Shown here in pieces: positions 1 through 7,999 of a stretch of 64,000 nt of DNA. The stretch covers positions 124,001-188,000 of the forward strand of contig NZ_BMSA01000022.1 in the NCBI RefSeq assembly GCF_014648915.1, read 5' to 3'. The DNA comes from Streptomyces phaeofaciens. GTDB taxonomy: Bacteria; Actinomycetota; Actinomycetes; Streptomycetales; Streptomycetaceae. Both the position numbers and the translations under genes were made by a program. How positions within the stretch are numbered: position 1 is the stretch's first letter; every line of letters starts with the position of its first letter. The notes beneath the pieces were generated by a model, which saw only the letters and a program-made list of their open reading frames with translations, did no database searches and was not told where the DNA came from.

Positions 1-1441
1 CCTGCCCCTGAAGCCCGGCACCGTCGCCCTCCTCGGCGCCGCCGCCCGCGACGCCCGCGTCCTCGGCGGCGGCTCCGCCACCGTCTTCCCGGAGCACGTC
101 GTCTCCCCACTCGACGGCCTCACCGCCGCCCTGCCCGAGGGCGCCCTCGTCTACGCCGTCGGCGCCGACCCCACCACCGAACTCGCCGTCGCCGACAAGG
201 GCTTCACCCTGCGGGCGGTCTGCCGGGACGCCGGCGGAAACATCATCGGAAGCGGTTCCGCGCCGGGCGGCCAGATCCAGTGGATGGGCGACGACCTCCC
301 CGACGGCGTCACCCACGACACCCTGCACACCGTCGAGCTCACCGGCACCTTCACCCCGCGCGAGACCGGCACCCACACCTTCGGCGTCAAGGGCACCGGC
401 GCCTTCACCCTCGCCGTCGGCGGGACGACGTACTTCGACGGCCCCCAGCTGCCCGCCGACGACGCCGACCCCTTCGAGGCGTTCTTCGGCGCCCCCGTGC
501 CCCGCGCCGAGGCCGAACTGACCGCGGGCGAACCGGTCGACGTCTCCCTCACCCACGTCTTCGCCCTCCCCGAGGACATCCCCTTCAAGGTGGTCGCCTT
601 CGCCCTCGCCCACCAGGGGCCGCAGCGCGACCCCGACGAGCTGATCGCCGAGGCGGTCGAAGCGGCCCGCGCCGCCGACACGGCGATCGTGGTCGTCGCG
701 ACCACCGACCGGGTGGAGTCGGAAGGCTTCGACCGGCGGGACCTGCGCCTGCCCGGCCGCCAGGACGACCTCGTCCGCGCCGTCGCCGCCGCCAACGCGA
801 ACACCGTCGTGGTGGTCAACTCCGGCTCCCCGGTCGAGCTGCCCTGGCGCGAGGACGTCGCCGCCGTGCTGCTCACCTGGTTCCCCGGCCAGGAGGGCGG
901 CGCCGCCCTCGCCGACGTCCTCACCGGCGCCCACGAGCCCGGCGGCCGCCTCCCCACCACCTGGGGCTCCCTCACCGACGCCCCGGTCACCCGGGTCGCC
1001 CCGGCCGGCGGCGAGCTCCCCTACACCGAGGGCGTCTTCATCGGCTACCGCGCCTGGGAGAAGGAGGGCCGCACCCCGGCCTACCCCTTCGGCCACGGCC
1101 TCGGCTACACCGACTGGGCCTACGAGTCCGTCGAGGTGGCGGGAACCACGGTGACCGTGCGCCTGCGCAACACCGGCACCCGCGGCGGCCGGGAGGTCGT
1201 GCAGGTCTACCTCGCGCCCGCCGGGCACGACACCGGCCGCCCCGCTCGCTGGCTGGCCGGCTTCGCCGGCGCCTCGGCCGCCCCGGGGCAGACGGCGGAG
1301 GTCACCGTCGACCTCCCGCGACGCGCCTTCGAGATCTGGGACGACACCGCACACCGGTGGTGCTTTGTGAAGGGTTCGTACGAAATCCAGGTGGGGCGCT
1401 CGATCGCCGACCGCAGGATCACCGCGACGGTTAACGTCTGA
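1..1441 (+). CDS. Glycoside hydrolase family 3 beta-glucosidase, C-terminal part (5' end outside window)
   Basis: The reading frame is open from the first bases, so the gene is truncated by the window and its N-terminal catalytic barrel is not seen. What is present starts inside the GH3 C-terminal sandwich (motif GGGSATVFPEHVVSPLDGL), is interrupted by a PA14-like carbohydrate-binding insert (roughly bases 290-620), and resumes with the segment ESEGFDRRDLRLPGRQ, where the glutamate is in the position of the GH3 acid/base. A fibronectin III-like domain ends the protein (VVQVYLAP onward). No signal peptide can be judged. The product should hydrolyse terminal beta-glucosyl or related linkages. 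It converges on galM, with a shared terminator between them. Family assignment is firm, substrate is unknown. Confidence 0.88.
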   Translation, partial: LPLKPGTVALLGAAARDARVLGGGSATVFPEHVVSPLDGLTAALPEGALVYAVGADPTTELAVADKGFTLRAVCRDAGGNIIGSGSAPGGQIQWMGDDLPDGVTHDTLHTVELTGTFTPRETGTHTFGVKGTGAFTLAVGGTTYFDGPQLPADDADPFEAFFGAPVPRAEAELTAGEPVDVSLTHVFALPEDIPFKVVAFALAHQGPQRDPDELIAEAVEAARAADTAIVVVATTDRVESEGFDRRDLRLPGRQDDLVRAVAAANANTVVVVNSGSPVELPWREDVAAVLLTWFPGQEGGAALADVLTGAHEPGGRLPTTWGSLTDAPVTRVAPAGGELPYTEGVFIGYRAWEKEGRTPAYPFGHGLGYTDWAYESVEVAGTTVTVRLRNTGTRGGREVVQVYLAPAGHDTGRPARWLAGFAGASAAPGQTAEVTVDLPRRAFEIWDDTAHRWCFVKGSYEIQVGRSIADRRITATVNV

Positions 1442-1465
1442 GACGGGACTCCTCACCCCAAGGAC

Positions 1466-1501
1466 AGCCCCGGTCCGGGACCTGACCCCTGGACCGGGGC
1501 T
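1466..1501. terminator. Bidirectional terminator between GH3 and galM
   Basis: An 11-bp perfect inverted repeat (AGCCCCGGTCC and GGACCGGGGCT) with a 14-nt loop lies 25 nt after the GH3 stop and 33 nt before the galM stop. It is placed between convergent genes, as expected for a shared terminator. Confidence 0.7.
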
Positions 1502-1533
1502 TACCCCTGCCCGCCGCCCCGGAGCCGGCCGGC

Positions 1534-2505
1534 CTACCGGACGGAGAAGCCGTACACCGTCTCCGACCGGTACACCGCGCCCGGCCGCAGCTCGGTGCTC
1601 GGGAACTCCGGGCGGTTCGGGGAGTCGGGGAAGTGCTGGGTCTCCAGCGCGACCCCCTCGCCGGGGACGAACGGCTCGCCCAGATGGTCCGCCGAGTACA
1701 CCTGGATGCCCGGCTCGGTCGTCGCCACCGTCAGCACCCGCCCGGACGCCGGGTCGTACAGCTCGGCCACCTCCTGCGGTGCCGCCGTCACCCCCTTGTC
1801 GAGCACGAAGTTGTGGTCGTACCCGGAGCCGAGCTTGCGCCGCGCCCGGAAGTCGAAGCGGGTGTCCACGACCTCGGCGAGCTCCCCGGTCGGGATCAGG
1901 TCCGCGTCGACCGGCGTGTACCGGGAGGCGGCCAGCCGCAGTTCATGGCTCCAGGCGTTCCCGGAGCCGGCCAGGTTGAAGTAGCTGTGGTTCGTCAGGT
2001 TCACCACGGTCGGCGCGTCCGTGACCGCCTCGTACACGAGGTGCAGGCCGCCCGACGCGTCGAGCGTGTACGTCGCCGTGATCTCCAGCCGGCCCGGGAA
2101 GCCCTCCTCGCCGTGCGGGCTGACCCGGCTCAGCCGCAGCCCGTGCTCGACCGGCGTCACCTCCCACACCCGCTTGTCGAAGCCCCGGGGGCCGCCGTGC
2201 AGGGAGTTGGGCGCGTTGTTGGGCTCCAGCGCGTACGTCATGTCGTCGAGCGGGAAACGGGCGTGCGCGATCCGGTTCGCGTACCGTCCGATCAGCGCGC
2301 CCAGGAACGGCTCCGGGTGCGTGAGATAGCCGTCCAGATCCGCGAACCCCACCACCACGTCCGCCGTCCGCCGGTCCCGGTCCGGGACCTCCACGGACTG
2401 CACGATCCCGCCGTACGACAGGACCCGCACCCGGGTCCCGGCCCGCTCCAGGGTCCAGCGGTGCACCGCCGTGCCGTCGGAAAGTGTTCCGAAGTGTTCG
2501 CTCAT
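1534..2505 (-). CDS. galM: Aldose 1-epimerase (mutarotase)
   Basis: The 323-residue protein interconverts alpha and beta anomers of hexoses. Family motifs are present in order: GRYANRI near residue 74, NSLHGG near 97, the catalytic-histidine segment TNHSYFNLAG near 170, and the catalytic-glutamate segment ALETQHFPDSP near 285. Length is normal for cytosolic GalM and no signal peptide is seen. The ATG start is the first in frame, and it sits at the centre of a 16-bp palindrome. The gene follows the SGNH lipase by 38 nt on the same strand, so the two may be co-transcribed, and it faces a GH3 beta-glucosidase, which fits sugar utilisation. Confidence 0.93.
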   Translation of the reverse strand: MSEHFGTLSDGTAVHRWTLERAGTRVRVLSYGGIVQSVEVPDRDRRTADVVVGFADLDGYLTHPEPFLGALIGRYANRIAHARFPLDDMTYALEPNNAPNSLHGGPRGFDKRVWEVTPVEHGLRLSRVSPHGEEGFPGRLEITATYTLDASGGLHLVYEAVTDAPTVVNLTNHSYFNLAGSGNAWSHELRLAASRYTPVDADLIPTGELAEVVDTRFDFRARRKLGSGYDHNFVLDKGVTAAPQEVAELYDPASGRVLTVATTEPGIQVYSADHLGEPFVPGEGVALETQHFPDSPNRPEFPSTELRPGAVYRSETVYGFSVR

Positions 2506-2512
2506 GAGCGAA
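2497..2512. promoter_or_regulatory. 16-bp perfect palindrome over the galM start codon
   Basis: The sequence TTCGCTCATGAGCGAA is its own reverse complement and contains the galM ATG (complement of 2503-2505). It could be an operator for a sugar-responsive repressor, or an mRNA hairpin over the start codon. Function is inferred only from symmetry and position. Confidence 0.4.
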
Positions 2513-2543
2513 ACATTAGGTCACGGCCCCGGCGCGGTCCCAC

Positions 2544-3437
2544 TCACCTCTCCTTCGCCACCACCTTGCGGTACGCGATCTCCGCCAGCCGGGCCTGTCC
2601 GTCCGTGCTCGGATGGAACCAGTCCCAGTGACTCAACTGATCGGTGCCGAACCGGAAGTCGTACACCGCGCCGCCGTCGAACCGGCACCGCTCGTCCTTC
2701 GCGCAGACCTCCTCCAGCACCGTGTTGTAGTCCGCCACCCGCCGCTGCACGGTGTCGCGCCGCTCGGTCGCCGCCGCGTCCAGCGCGTCCGCGTCGCCCA
2801 GCATCGACGGACAGATCCCCAGCTTCCACACCTGCTTGCCCAGGGCGCTGGTCCGCCCCTGCGCCCACAGCCGCTTCAGGTTCGGCACGCTCGTCACATA
2901 CACCTGGGCGGTGGGCACCGCCCGGCGCAGCGTGCCCAGCGCGTCCTCGAACTCGGCGCGGAAGTCGGCCACCGGCGTCATCGCCGCCGTGGAGTCCCGG
3001 CACGCGTCGTTCGCCCCTGCCATCACCGTCACGAGCTGGGGCTTTCTCGCCGCGGCCCGCGCCATCTGGCCCGGCAGATCCGCCATCCGCGCCCCGGTCA
3101 CCGCGTAGTTCCAGCTGTGCGTGGCCGCCTTCGACGCGCCCAGCAGCCGGACCGCCAGACTGTTCACCTCGGCGCTGCCGCCGGTCGCCCAGGACACCTC
3201 CGGACAGTCCTGGAGGACCGCGCAGGCGTCGAAGCCCCGGGTGACGGAGTCGCCGACCGCGGCGATCGAGGAGGGACTGGAGTCCCACAGCGGGGTCGGT
3301 GACGGCGACGGTCTCGCCTGCCGCGCCTGCGAGCCGGACGACGAGCCGTCCCCACCGCCCAGCGCGTCGCAGCCGGCCAGACCCAGTACGGCGGCCGTCG
3401 TGACGGCGAGCCCCGCCCGCGCCCGCCGGTTTCGCAT
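2544..3437 (-). CDS. Secreted SGNH/GDSL-family hydrolase lipoprotein
   Basis: The product is a predicted extracellular esterase or lipase of about 297 residues. The N-terminus is MRNRRARAGLAVTTAAVLGL followed by a lipobox (LAGC), so it is probably a lipoprotein. SGNH blocks are visible: block I AAVGDSVTRGF with the nucleophilic serine, block III GANDACRD, and block V DWFHPS with the catalytic Asp/His pair. The start was chosen because AGGGG ends 6 nt before this ATG; another ATG 6 nt upstream (3443) is possible, and the longer frame to 3485 has no good ribosome site. It is followed by galM on the same strand. Substrate cannot be told from sequence. Confidence 0.87.
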   Translation of the reverse strand: MRNRRARAGLAVTTAAVLGLAGCDALGGGDGSSSGSQARQARPSPSPTPLWDSSPSSIAAVGDSVTRGFDACAVLQDCPEVSWATGGSAEVNSLAVRLLGASKAATHSWNYAVTGARMADLPGQMARAAARKPQLVTVMAGANDACRDSTAAMTPVADFRAEFEDALGTLRRAVPTAQVYVTSVPNLKRLWAQGRTSALGKQVWKLGICPSMLGDADALDAAATERRDTVQRRVADYNTVLEEVCAKDERCRFDGGAVYDFRFGTDQLSHWDWFHPSTDGQARLAEIAYRKVVAKER

Positions 3438-3723
3438 CCGCATCCCCTGGTGATCCCCTCGCTCCTCGTACAACGGCCCCCTCATGACAACGTCCGGGAG
3501 TTCCCGGCCCGGGACGGCGGCCGCACATCAGGGCCCACAAGATGCAACGGTTCACGCCCGTACAGGCGTCCTGCCGGGTGAATGGCGGACGTTTCACGGC
3601 ACCGGGACCGACGGTACGTCACACTCCTTGCGCCGCCGCACGGTAGCCTCGCCATCAACGCGGCTGCCTGCCACCGCCGCCACACCAGCCTGCAAGACTG
3701 TCCTGCTCTGCCCGGAGGTCCCG

Positions 3724-4218
3724 GTGACGACACGTGGAGTTCTGTACGTGCACTCCGCGCCGCGCGCGCTGTGCCCGCACGTCGAGTGGGCCGTCGCCGG
3801 GGTGCTCGGCACGCGCGTCAGCCTCGACTGGATCCGGCAGCCCGCCGCGCCCGGCACCTGGCGCGCCGAGTTCTCCTGGAAGGCCGAGGCCGGCACGGCG
3901 TCCAAACTGGCCTCGGCGCTGCGCGGTTGGCACCTGCTGCGCTTCGAGGTCACCGCGGAGCCCCGCGCCACCGCCGAGGGCGAGCGCTACAGCTGCACCC
4001 CCGACCTGGGCATCTTCCACGCCGTCACCGGGATCCACGGTGACATCCTCATCCCCGAGGACCGGCTGCGCGCGGCCCTGTTGCGCAGCCAGCGCGGCGA
4101 GACCGACCTGGAGGCCGAACTCTCCAAGCTCCTCGGCAAGCCCTGGGACGACGAACTGGAGCCGTTCCGGTACGCCGGCGAGGGAGCCCCGGTGCGCTGG
4201 CTGCACCAGGTGGTCTGA
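3724..4218 (+). CDS. DUF3145 domain-containing protein
   Basis: This 164-residue protein begins VTTRGVLYVHSAPRALCPHV at a GTG preceded by GGAGG with 5-nt spacing; longer upstream readings lack a ribosome site. It belongs to a conserved actinobacterial family of unknown function (DUF3145). In Streptomyces the gene sits beside fabF in convergent orientation, as here, sharing a strong terminator. No membrane segment, signal peptide or known catalytic motif is seen. The persistent linkage to the fatty acid synthase genes is suggestive but there is no sequence evidence for a lipid role. Confidence 0.88.
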   Translation: MTTRGVLYVHSAPRALCPHVEWAVAGVLGTRVSLDWIRQPAAPGTWRAEFSWKAEAGTASKLASALRGWHLLRFEVTAEPRATAEGERYSCTPDLGIFHAVTGIHGDILIPEDRLRAALLRSQRGETDLEAELSKLLGKPWDDELEPFRYAGEGAPVRWLHQVV

Positions 4219-4229
4219 GACCCGACACG

Positions 4230-4265
4230 GGAAGGGCCCCCGCCTCGAGAGGCGGGGGCCCTTCC
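4230..4265. terminator. Bidirectional terminator between DUF3145 and fabF
   Basis: A 16-bp perfect stem (GGAAGGGCCCCCGCCT with its complement) closes a 4-nt CGAG loop and ends in TTCCTT. It lies between two convergent stop codons and is the strongest terminator in this part of the window. Confidence 0.85.
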
Positions 4266-4302
4266 TTGTGTCCTTGCGCGGACGACCGCGTACGGACGCT
4301 TC

Positions 4303-5568
4303 TCAGATCGTGCGGAACGCCAGCACCACGTTGTGCCCGCCGAAGCCGAACGAGTCGTTCAGCGCGGCGATCCGGCCCTCCACGGGCAGCTTGCGCGCCT
4401 CGCCCCGCACGATGTCCACGTTCGCCTCGGGGTCGAGGTTCTCCACGTTGATCGTCGGGGGAGCCACCCGGTGGTACAGCGCGAGCACGGTCGCGACGGA
4501 CTCGACACCGCCCGCACCGCCCAGCAGGTGCCCGGTCATCGACTTGGTCGCGGAGACGGCGAAGTGGTCCGCGTCGTCCCCGAAGACCTTCCGCAGCGCC
4601 TTCAGTTCGGCGATGTCACCGGCCGGCGTGGAGGTGGCGTGCGCGTTGACGTGCACGATCTCCGCCGGGTCCAGGTCGGTGTGGTCCAGCAGGTTCTGGA
4701 GCGCGTGCGAGATGCCCCGCCCCTCCGGCTCCGGCTGCACGATGTCGTGACCGTCGGCGGAGATGCCCTGCCCGACCGCCTCGGCGTACACGCGGGCCCC
4801 GCGCTTCGCCGCGTGCTCGGCGGACTCCAGGACGATCACACCGGCGCCCTCGCCCATCACGAAGCCGTCGCGGCCGACGTCGTAGGGACGCGAGGCGGCC
4901 TGCGGGTTCTCGTTGTTCTTGGACATCGCCATCATGTTGCCGAACGCGGCGATGGGCAGCGGGTGGATCGCCGCCTCCGTGCCACCGGCGACGACGATGT
5001 CGGCGCGGCCGGTACGGATCATCTCGATGGCGTAGCCGATGGCCTCGGCGCCCGACGCGCAGGCGGAGACCGGGGTGTGCACACCCGCGCGGGCGCCCAC
5101 GAGCAGACCCACGTTGGCGGACGGGCTGTTCGGCATCAGCATCGGCACGGTGTGCGGGGAGACGCGGCGGACGCCCTTCTCCTTCAGCACGTCGTACTGG
5201 TCGAGGAGGGTCGTGACACCGCCGATGCCGGAGGCGATGACGGCACCCAGACGGTCGGGGTCGACACTCCCGTCCTCACCGGCCTTCGCTTCGAAGCCGG
5301 CGTCCTTCCAGGCCTCCTGGGCCGCGATCAGCGCGAACTGCGCCGAGCGGTCCAGCTTGCGGGCCTGCGGCCGCGGGATGACCTCGGTGGGCTCCACGGC
5401 GACCCGGGCCGCGATACGGACGGCCTGCTCGGCCGCCCAGTCTTCCTCCAGGAGCTTGACGCCGGACTTGCCGGCGATCAGCCCCTCCCAGGTAGAGGCT
5501 GCGTCGCCACCCAGCGGTGTGGTTGCGCCGATACCGGTGACGACCACGGTGCGATTGGTCGGGCTCAC
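4303..5568 (-). CDS. fabF: 3-oxoacyl-[acyl-carrier-protein] synthase II (KAS II)
   Basis: The 421-residue enzyme condenses malonyl-ACP with acyl-ACP in the elongation cycle of type II fatty acid synthesis. It starts VSPTNRTVVVTGIGATTPLG at a GTG with GGAG 9 nt upstream; a TTG five codons earlier has no ribosome site. The catalytic triad is seen: cysteine in VSACASGAEAIG, histidine in HVNAHATSTPAGD, and the histidine in KSMTGHLLGGAGG. Length is typical. It is the last gene of the fabD-fabH-acpP-fabF operon, 84 nt after acpP, and ends at a strong terminator. Regulation is expected through FasR at the fabD promoter. Confidence 0.97.
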   Translation of the reverse strand: MSPTNRTVVVTGIGATTPLGGDAASTWEGLIAGKSGVKLLEEDWAAEQAVRIAARVAVEPTEVIPRPQARKLDRSAQFALIAAQEAWKDAGFEAKAGEDGSVDPDRLGAVIASGIGGVTTLLDQYDVLKEKGVRRVSPHTVPMLMPNSPSANVGLLVGARAGVHTPVSACASGAEAIGYAIEMIRTGRADIVVAGGTEAAIHPLPIAAFGNMMAMSKNNENPQAASRPYDVGRDGFVMGEGAGVIVLESAEHAAKRGARVYAEAVGQGISADGHDIVQPEPEGRGISHALQNLLDHTDLDPAEIVHVNAHATSTPAGDIAELKALRKVFGDDADHFAVSATKSMTGHLLGGAGGVESVATVLALYHRVAPPTINVENLDPEANVDIVRGEARKLPVEGRIAALNDSFGFGGHNVVLAFRTI

Positions 5569-5652
5569 GGATTCTTTCTCCAACGTGACGAGGATTCAGC
5601 GGCGCCACCGCCGGGTGGCGGGGCAGTCCGGCCCAGGGGGACCGGGTGGGGA

Positions 5653-5901
5653 TCAGCCCTGGTTCTTGAGGATGTAATCGGTCGCGTCGCCGACCGTCTT
5701 GAGGTTCTTGACGTCCTCGTCGGGGATCTTGACGTCGAAGCGCTCCTCGGCGGCGACGACGACCTCGACCATGGACAGCGAGTCGACGTCCAGGTCGTCG
5801 GTGAAGGACTTGTCCAGCTGGACGTCCTCAACCGGGATGCCGGCGATCTCGTTCACGATGTCGGCGAGACCGGCGACGATCTCTTCCTGAGTGGCGGCCA
5901 T
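5653..5901 (-). CDS. acpP: Acyl carrier protein
   Basis: An 82-residue acidic protein that carries growing acyl chains on a 4'-phosphopantetheine arm. The attachment serine is Ser41 in the motif DVDSLSMVEVV. Length and charge are normal for bacterial AcpP. The ATG is preceded by AAGGAG with 5-nt spacing. It lies between fabH (80 nt upstream) and fabF in the same operon, the standard actinobacterial order, so it is the housekeeping fatty acid ACP and not a polyketide carrier. Confidence 0.97.
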   Translation of the reverse strand: MAATQEEIVAGLADIVNEIAGIPVEDVQLDKSFTDDLDVDSLSMVEVVVAAEERFDVKIPDEDVKNLKTVGDATDYILKNQG

Positions 5902-5981
5902 TGTGGCGCTCCTTCTTTGGTATCCAGAGGGTGTGGCTGTGGTGCTTCCCGTGCCGGAACGAACGATCCGGCACGGAGTGC

Positions 5982-6983
5982 CTAGGGGAGGGTAACGACA
6001 GTGGCGGCGTAGACGAGACCCGCCCCGAAACCGATGACGAGCGCGGTGTCGCCGCTCTTCGCCTCGCCGGTCGCCAGGAGCCGCTCCATCGCGAGCGGGA
6101 TCGAGGCGGCCGAGGTGTTGCCGGTGGTGCGTACGTCACGGGCGACCATGACGGACTCCGGCAGCTTGAGAGTCTTCACCATCGAGTCGATGATCCGCTC
6201 GTTGGCCTGGTGCGGGATGAAGACGTCGAGTTCGTCGGCGGTGATGCCGGCGGCGTCCAGCGCCTCCTTGGCGACCTTCGCCATCTCGAAGACGGCCCAG
6301 CGGAAGACCGCCTGGCCCTCCTGCGTGATCGCGGGGAACCTGGCGACCTCGCCGTCGCGGTAGTCCGTCCACGGCACGGTCTGCTTGATGGTCTCCGACT
6401 TGTCGCCCTCGGAGCCCCAGACCGTCGGGCCGATCGCCGGCTCCTTGGAGGGGCCGACCACGACCGCGCCCGCGCCGTCGCCGAACAGGAAGGCCGTCGC
6501 GCGGTCCTCCAGGTCGGTCAGGTCGGACAGCCGCTCCACGCCGATCACGAGCACGTACTCGGCGGAACCTTCCACCACCATGCCCTTGGCGAGGGTCAGG
6601 CCGTAGCCGAAGCCCGCGCAGCCGGCCGAGATGTCGAAGGCGGCGGCCTTGTTCGTGCCCAGCTTGTCGGCGATCTCGGTCGCGACGGCCGGGGTCTGCT
6701 TGAAGTGCGAGACGGTCGAGACGACCACCGCGCCGATCTGCTCGGCGGTGATCCCGGCGTCGGCGATCGCCTTGCCGGACGCCTCGACCGACATGGCGGC
6801 GACGGTCTCCTCGTCGTTCGCCCAGTGCCGCGTCTCGATGCCGGACCGCGAGCGGATCCACTCGTCGGAGGAGTCGATCGTCTCGAGGATGACCTCGTTG
6901 GGCACGACACGGGTGGGCCGGTAGCCGCCGACTCCGAGGATGCGCGCGTACGGTGCGCCCTTACTGGGCTTGATCTTCGCCAT
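5982..6983 (-). CDS. fabH: 3-oxoacyl-[acyl-carrier-protein] synthase III (KAS III)
   Basis: The 333-residue enzyme starts fatty acid chains by condensing acyl-CoA with malonyl-ACP; in Streptomyces it prefers branched primers, which set the iso/anteiso pattern. The active cysteine is Cys122 in DISAGCAGFGYG, the histidine is in FIPHQANERI and the asparagine in TGNTSAASIPLAM. The ATG is preceded by AGGAG. The gene begins 12 nt after the fabD stop, so translation is probably coupled. Substrate preference is family knowledge, not read from this sequence. Confidence 0.96.
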   Translation of the reverse strand: MAKIKPSKGAPYARILGVGGYRPTRVVPNEVILETIDSSDEWIRSRSGIETRHWANDEETVAAMSVEASGKAIADAGITAEQIGAVVVSTVSHFKQTPAVATEIADKLGTNKAAAFDISAGCAGFGYGLTLAKGMVVEGSAEYVLVIGVERLSDLTDLEDRATAFLFGDGAGAVVVGPSKEPAIGPTVWGSEGDKSETIKQTVPWTDYRDGEVARFPAITQEGQAVFRWAVFEMAKVAKEALDAAGITADELDVFIPHQANERIIDSMVKTLKLPESVMVARDVRTTGNTSAASIPLAMERLLATGEAKSGDTALVIGFGAGLVYAATVVTLP

Positions 6984-6995
6984 CAGGGCTCCTTG

Positions 6996-7916
6996 TCACA
7001 CACCGTGCTCGGCGATGAGCTCGCGAGCGGCTTCGAGGTCGTCGGGGGTCTTGAGCGCCAGCGTCTTCACACCGGGCAGCGCGCGCTTGGCCAGGCCGAC
7101 GAGGGTGCCGCCGGGGGAGACCTCGACGATCGCGGTCACGCCCAGCTCCTTGAAGGTCTCCATGCACAGGTCCCAGCGGACCGGGTTGGCGACCTGGCCG
7201 ACCAGGCGCTCGAGGATCTCGGCGCCGGTGGAGACGGCCAGGCCGTCCTTGTTGGAGACGTAGGTGACCGTCGGGTCGGCCGGCGTCAGGTCCGCGGCGG
7301 CCTTGGCGAGCGTCTCGACCGCGGGCGCCATGTGCGGCGTGTGGAAGGCGCCGGCGACCTTGAGCGGGACGACCTTGCGGACGCCCTCGGGCTTGTCCTC
7401 GTTCAGCGCGGCGAGCTGCTCCAGCGTGCCCGCGGCGACGATCTGGCCCGCGCCGTTGATGTTCGCCGGGGTCAGCCCCAGCTTCTCCAGGTGCGCGACG
7501 GACACCTCGGGGTCGCCGCCGAGCAGCGCCGACATGCCGGTCTCGGTGATCGCGGCGGCGTCGGCCATGGCCAGACCCCGCTTGCGCACGAGGGTCAGTG
7601 CGGTGGTGTCGTCGAGGACGCCCGCGAAGGCGGCGGCGGTGAACTCGCCGACGCTGTGACCGGCCACGGCGGCGGGCGAGACCTCGCCCAGTGCCGCGGC
7701 GGACAGGATGCCGGCCGCGACGAGCAGCGGCTGGGCGACGGCGGTGTCACGGATGGCGTCCGCGTCGGCCTGTGTGCCGTAGTGGGCGAGGTCCAGTCCG
7801 ATGGCGTCCGACCAGGCGGCGACGCGGGCCGCGGCACCGGGAAGTTCGAGCCAGGGAGTCAGGAAGCCGGGCGTCTGGGCGCCCTGGCCGGGAGCGACGA
7901 GTACGAGCACTCTCAC
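6996..7916 (-). CDS. fabD: [Acyl-carrier-protein] S-malonyltransferase
   Basis: This 306-residue enzyme moves malonyl groups from CoA to ACP. The nucleophile is Ser88 in AGHSVGEFTAAAFAG and the partner histidine is in AGAFHTPHMAP; the N-terminal APGQGAQ motif is also present. It is the first gene of the fab operon. Two GTG codons compete for the start (7916 and 7910); the second has AGAGAG at better spacing, so the true protein may begin VLVLVAPGQGAQ. An inverted repeat that may be the FasR site lies 61 nt upstream. Confidence 0.95.
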   Translation of the reverse strand: MRVLVLVAPGQGAQTPGFLTPWLELPGAAARVAAWSDAIGLDLAHYGTQADADAIRDTAVAQPLLVAAGILSAAALGEVSPAAVAGHSVGEFTAAAFAGVLDDTTALTLVRKRGLAMADAAAITETGMSALLGGDPEVSVAHLEKLGLTPANINGAGQIVAAGTLEQLAALNEDKPEGVRKVVPLKVAGAFHTPHMAPAVETLAKAAADLTPADPTVTYVSNKDGLAVSTGAEILERLVGQVANPVRWDLCMETFKELGVTAIVEVSPGGTLVGLAKRALPGVKTLALKTPDDLEAARELIAEHGV

Positions 7917-7976
7917 ACTCTCTCTTGGGGACGGGCAAAGCCGCCCGTGGGGACAGGGACGAAGAACGGCAGGGGG

Positions 7977-7997
7977 TTTTGTGGACCCCCGACAAAA
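7977..7997. promoter_or_regulatory. Inverted repeat upstream of fabD, candidate FasR operator
   Basis: TTTTGT and ACAAAA flank 9 nt in the 83-bp gap between the fasR stop and the fabD start. FasR is known to bind the fabD promoter in S. coelicolor, and this is the only clear symmetric element here. Assignment to FasR is inference. Confidence 0.5.
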
Positions 7998-7999
7998 GG

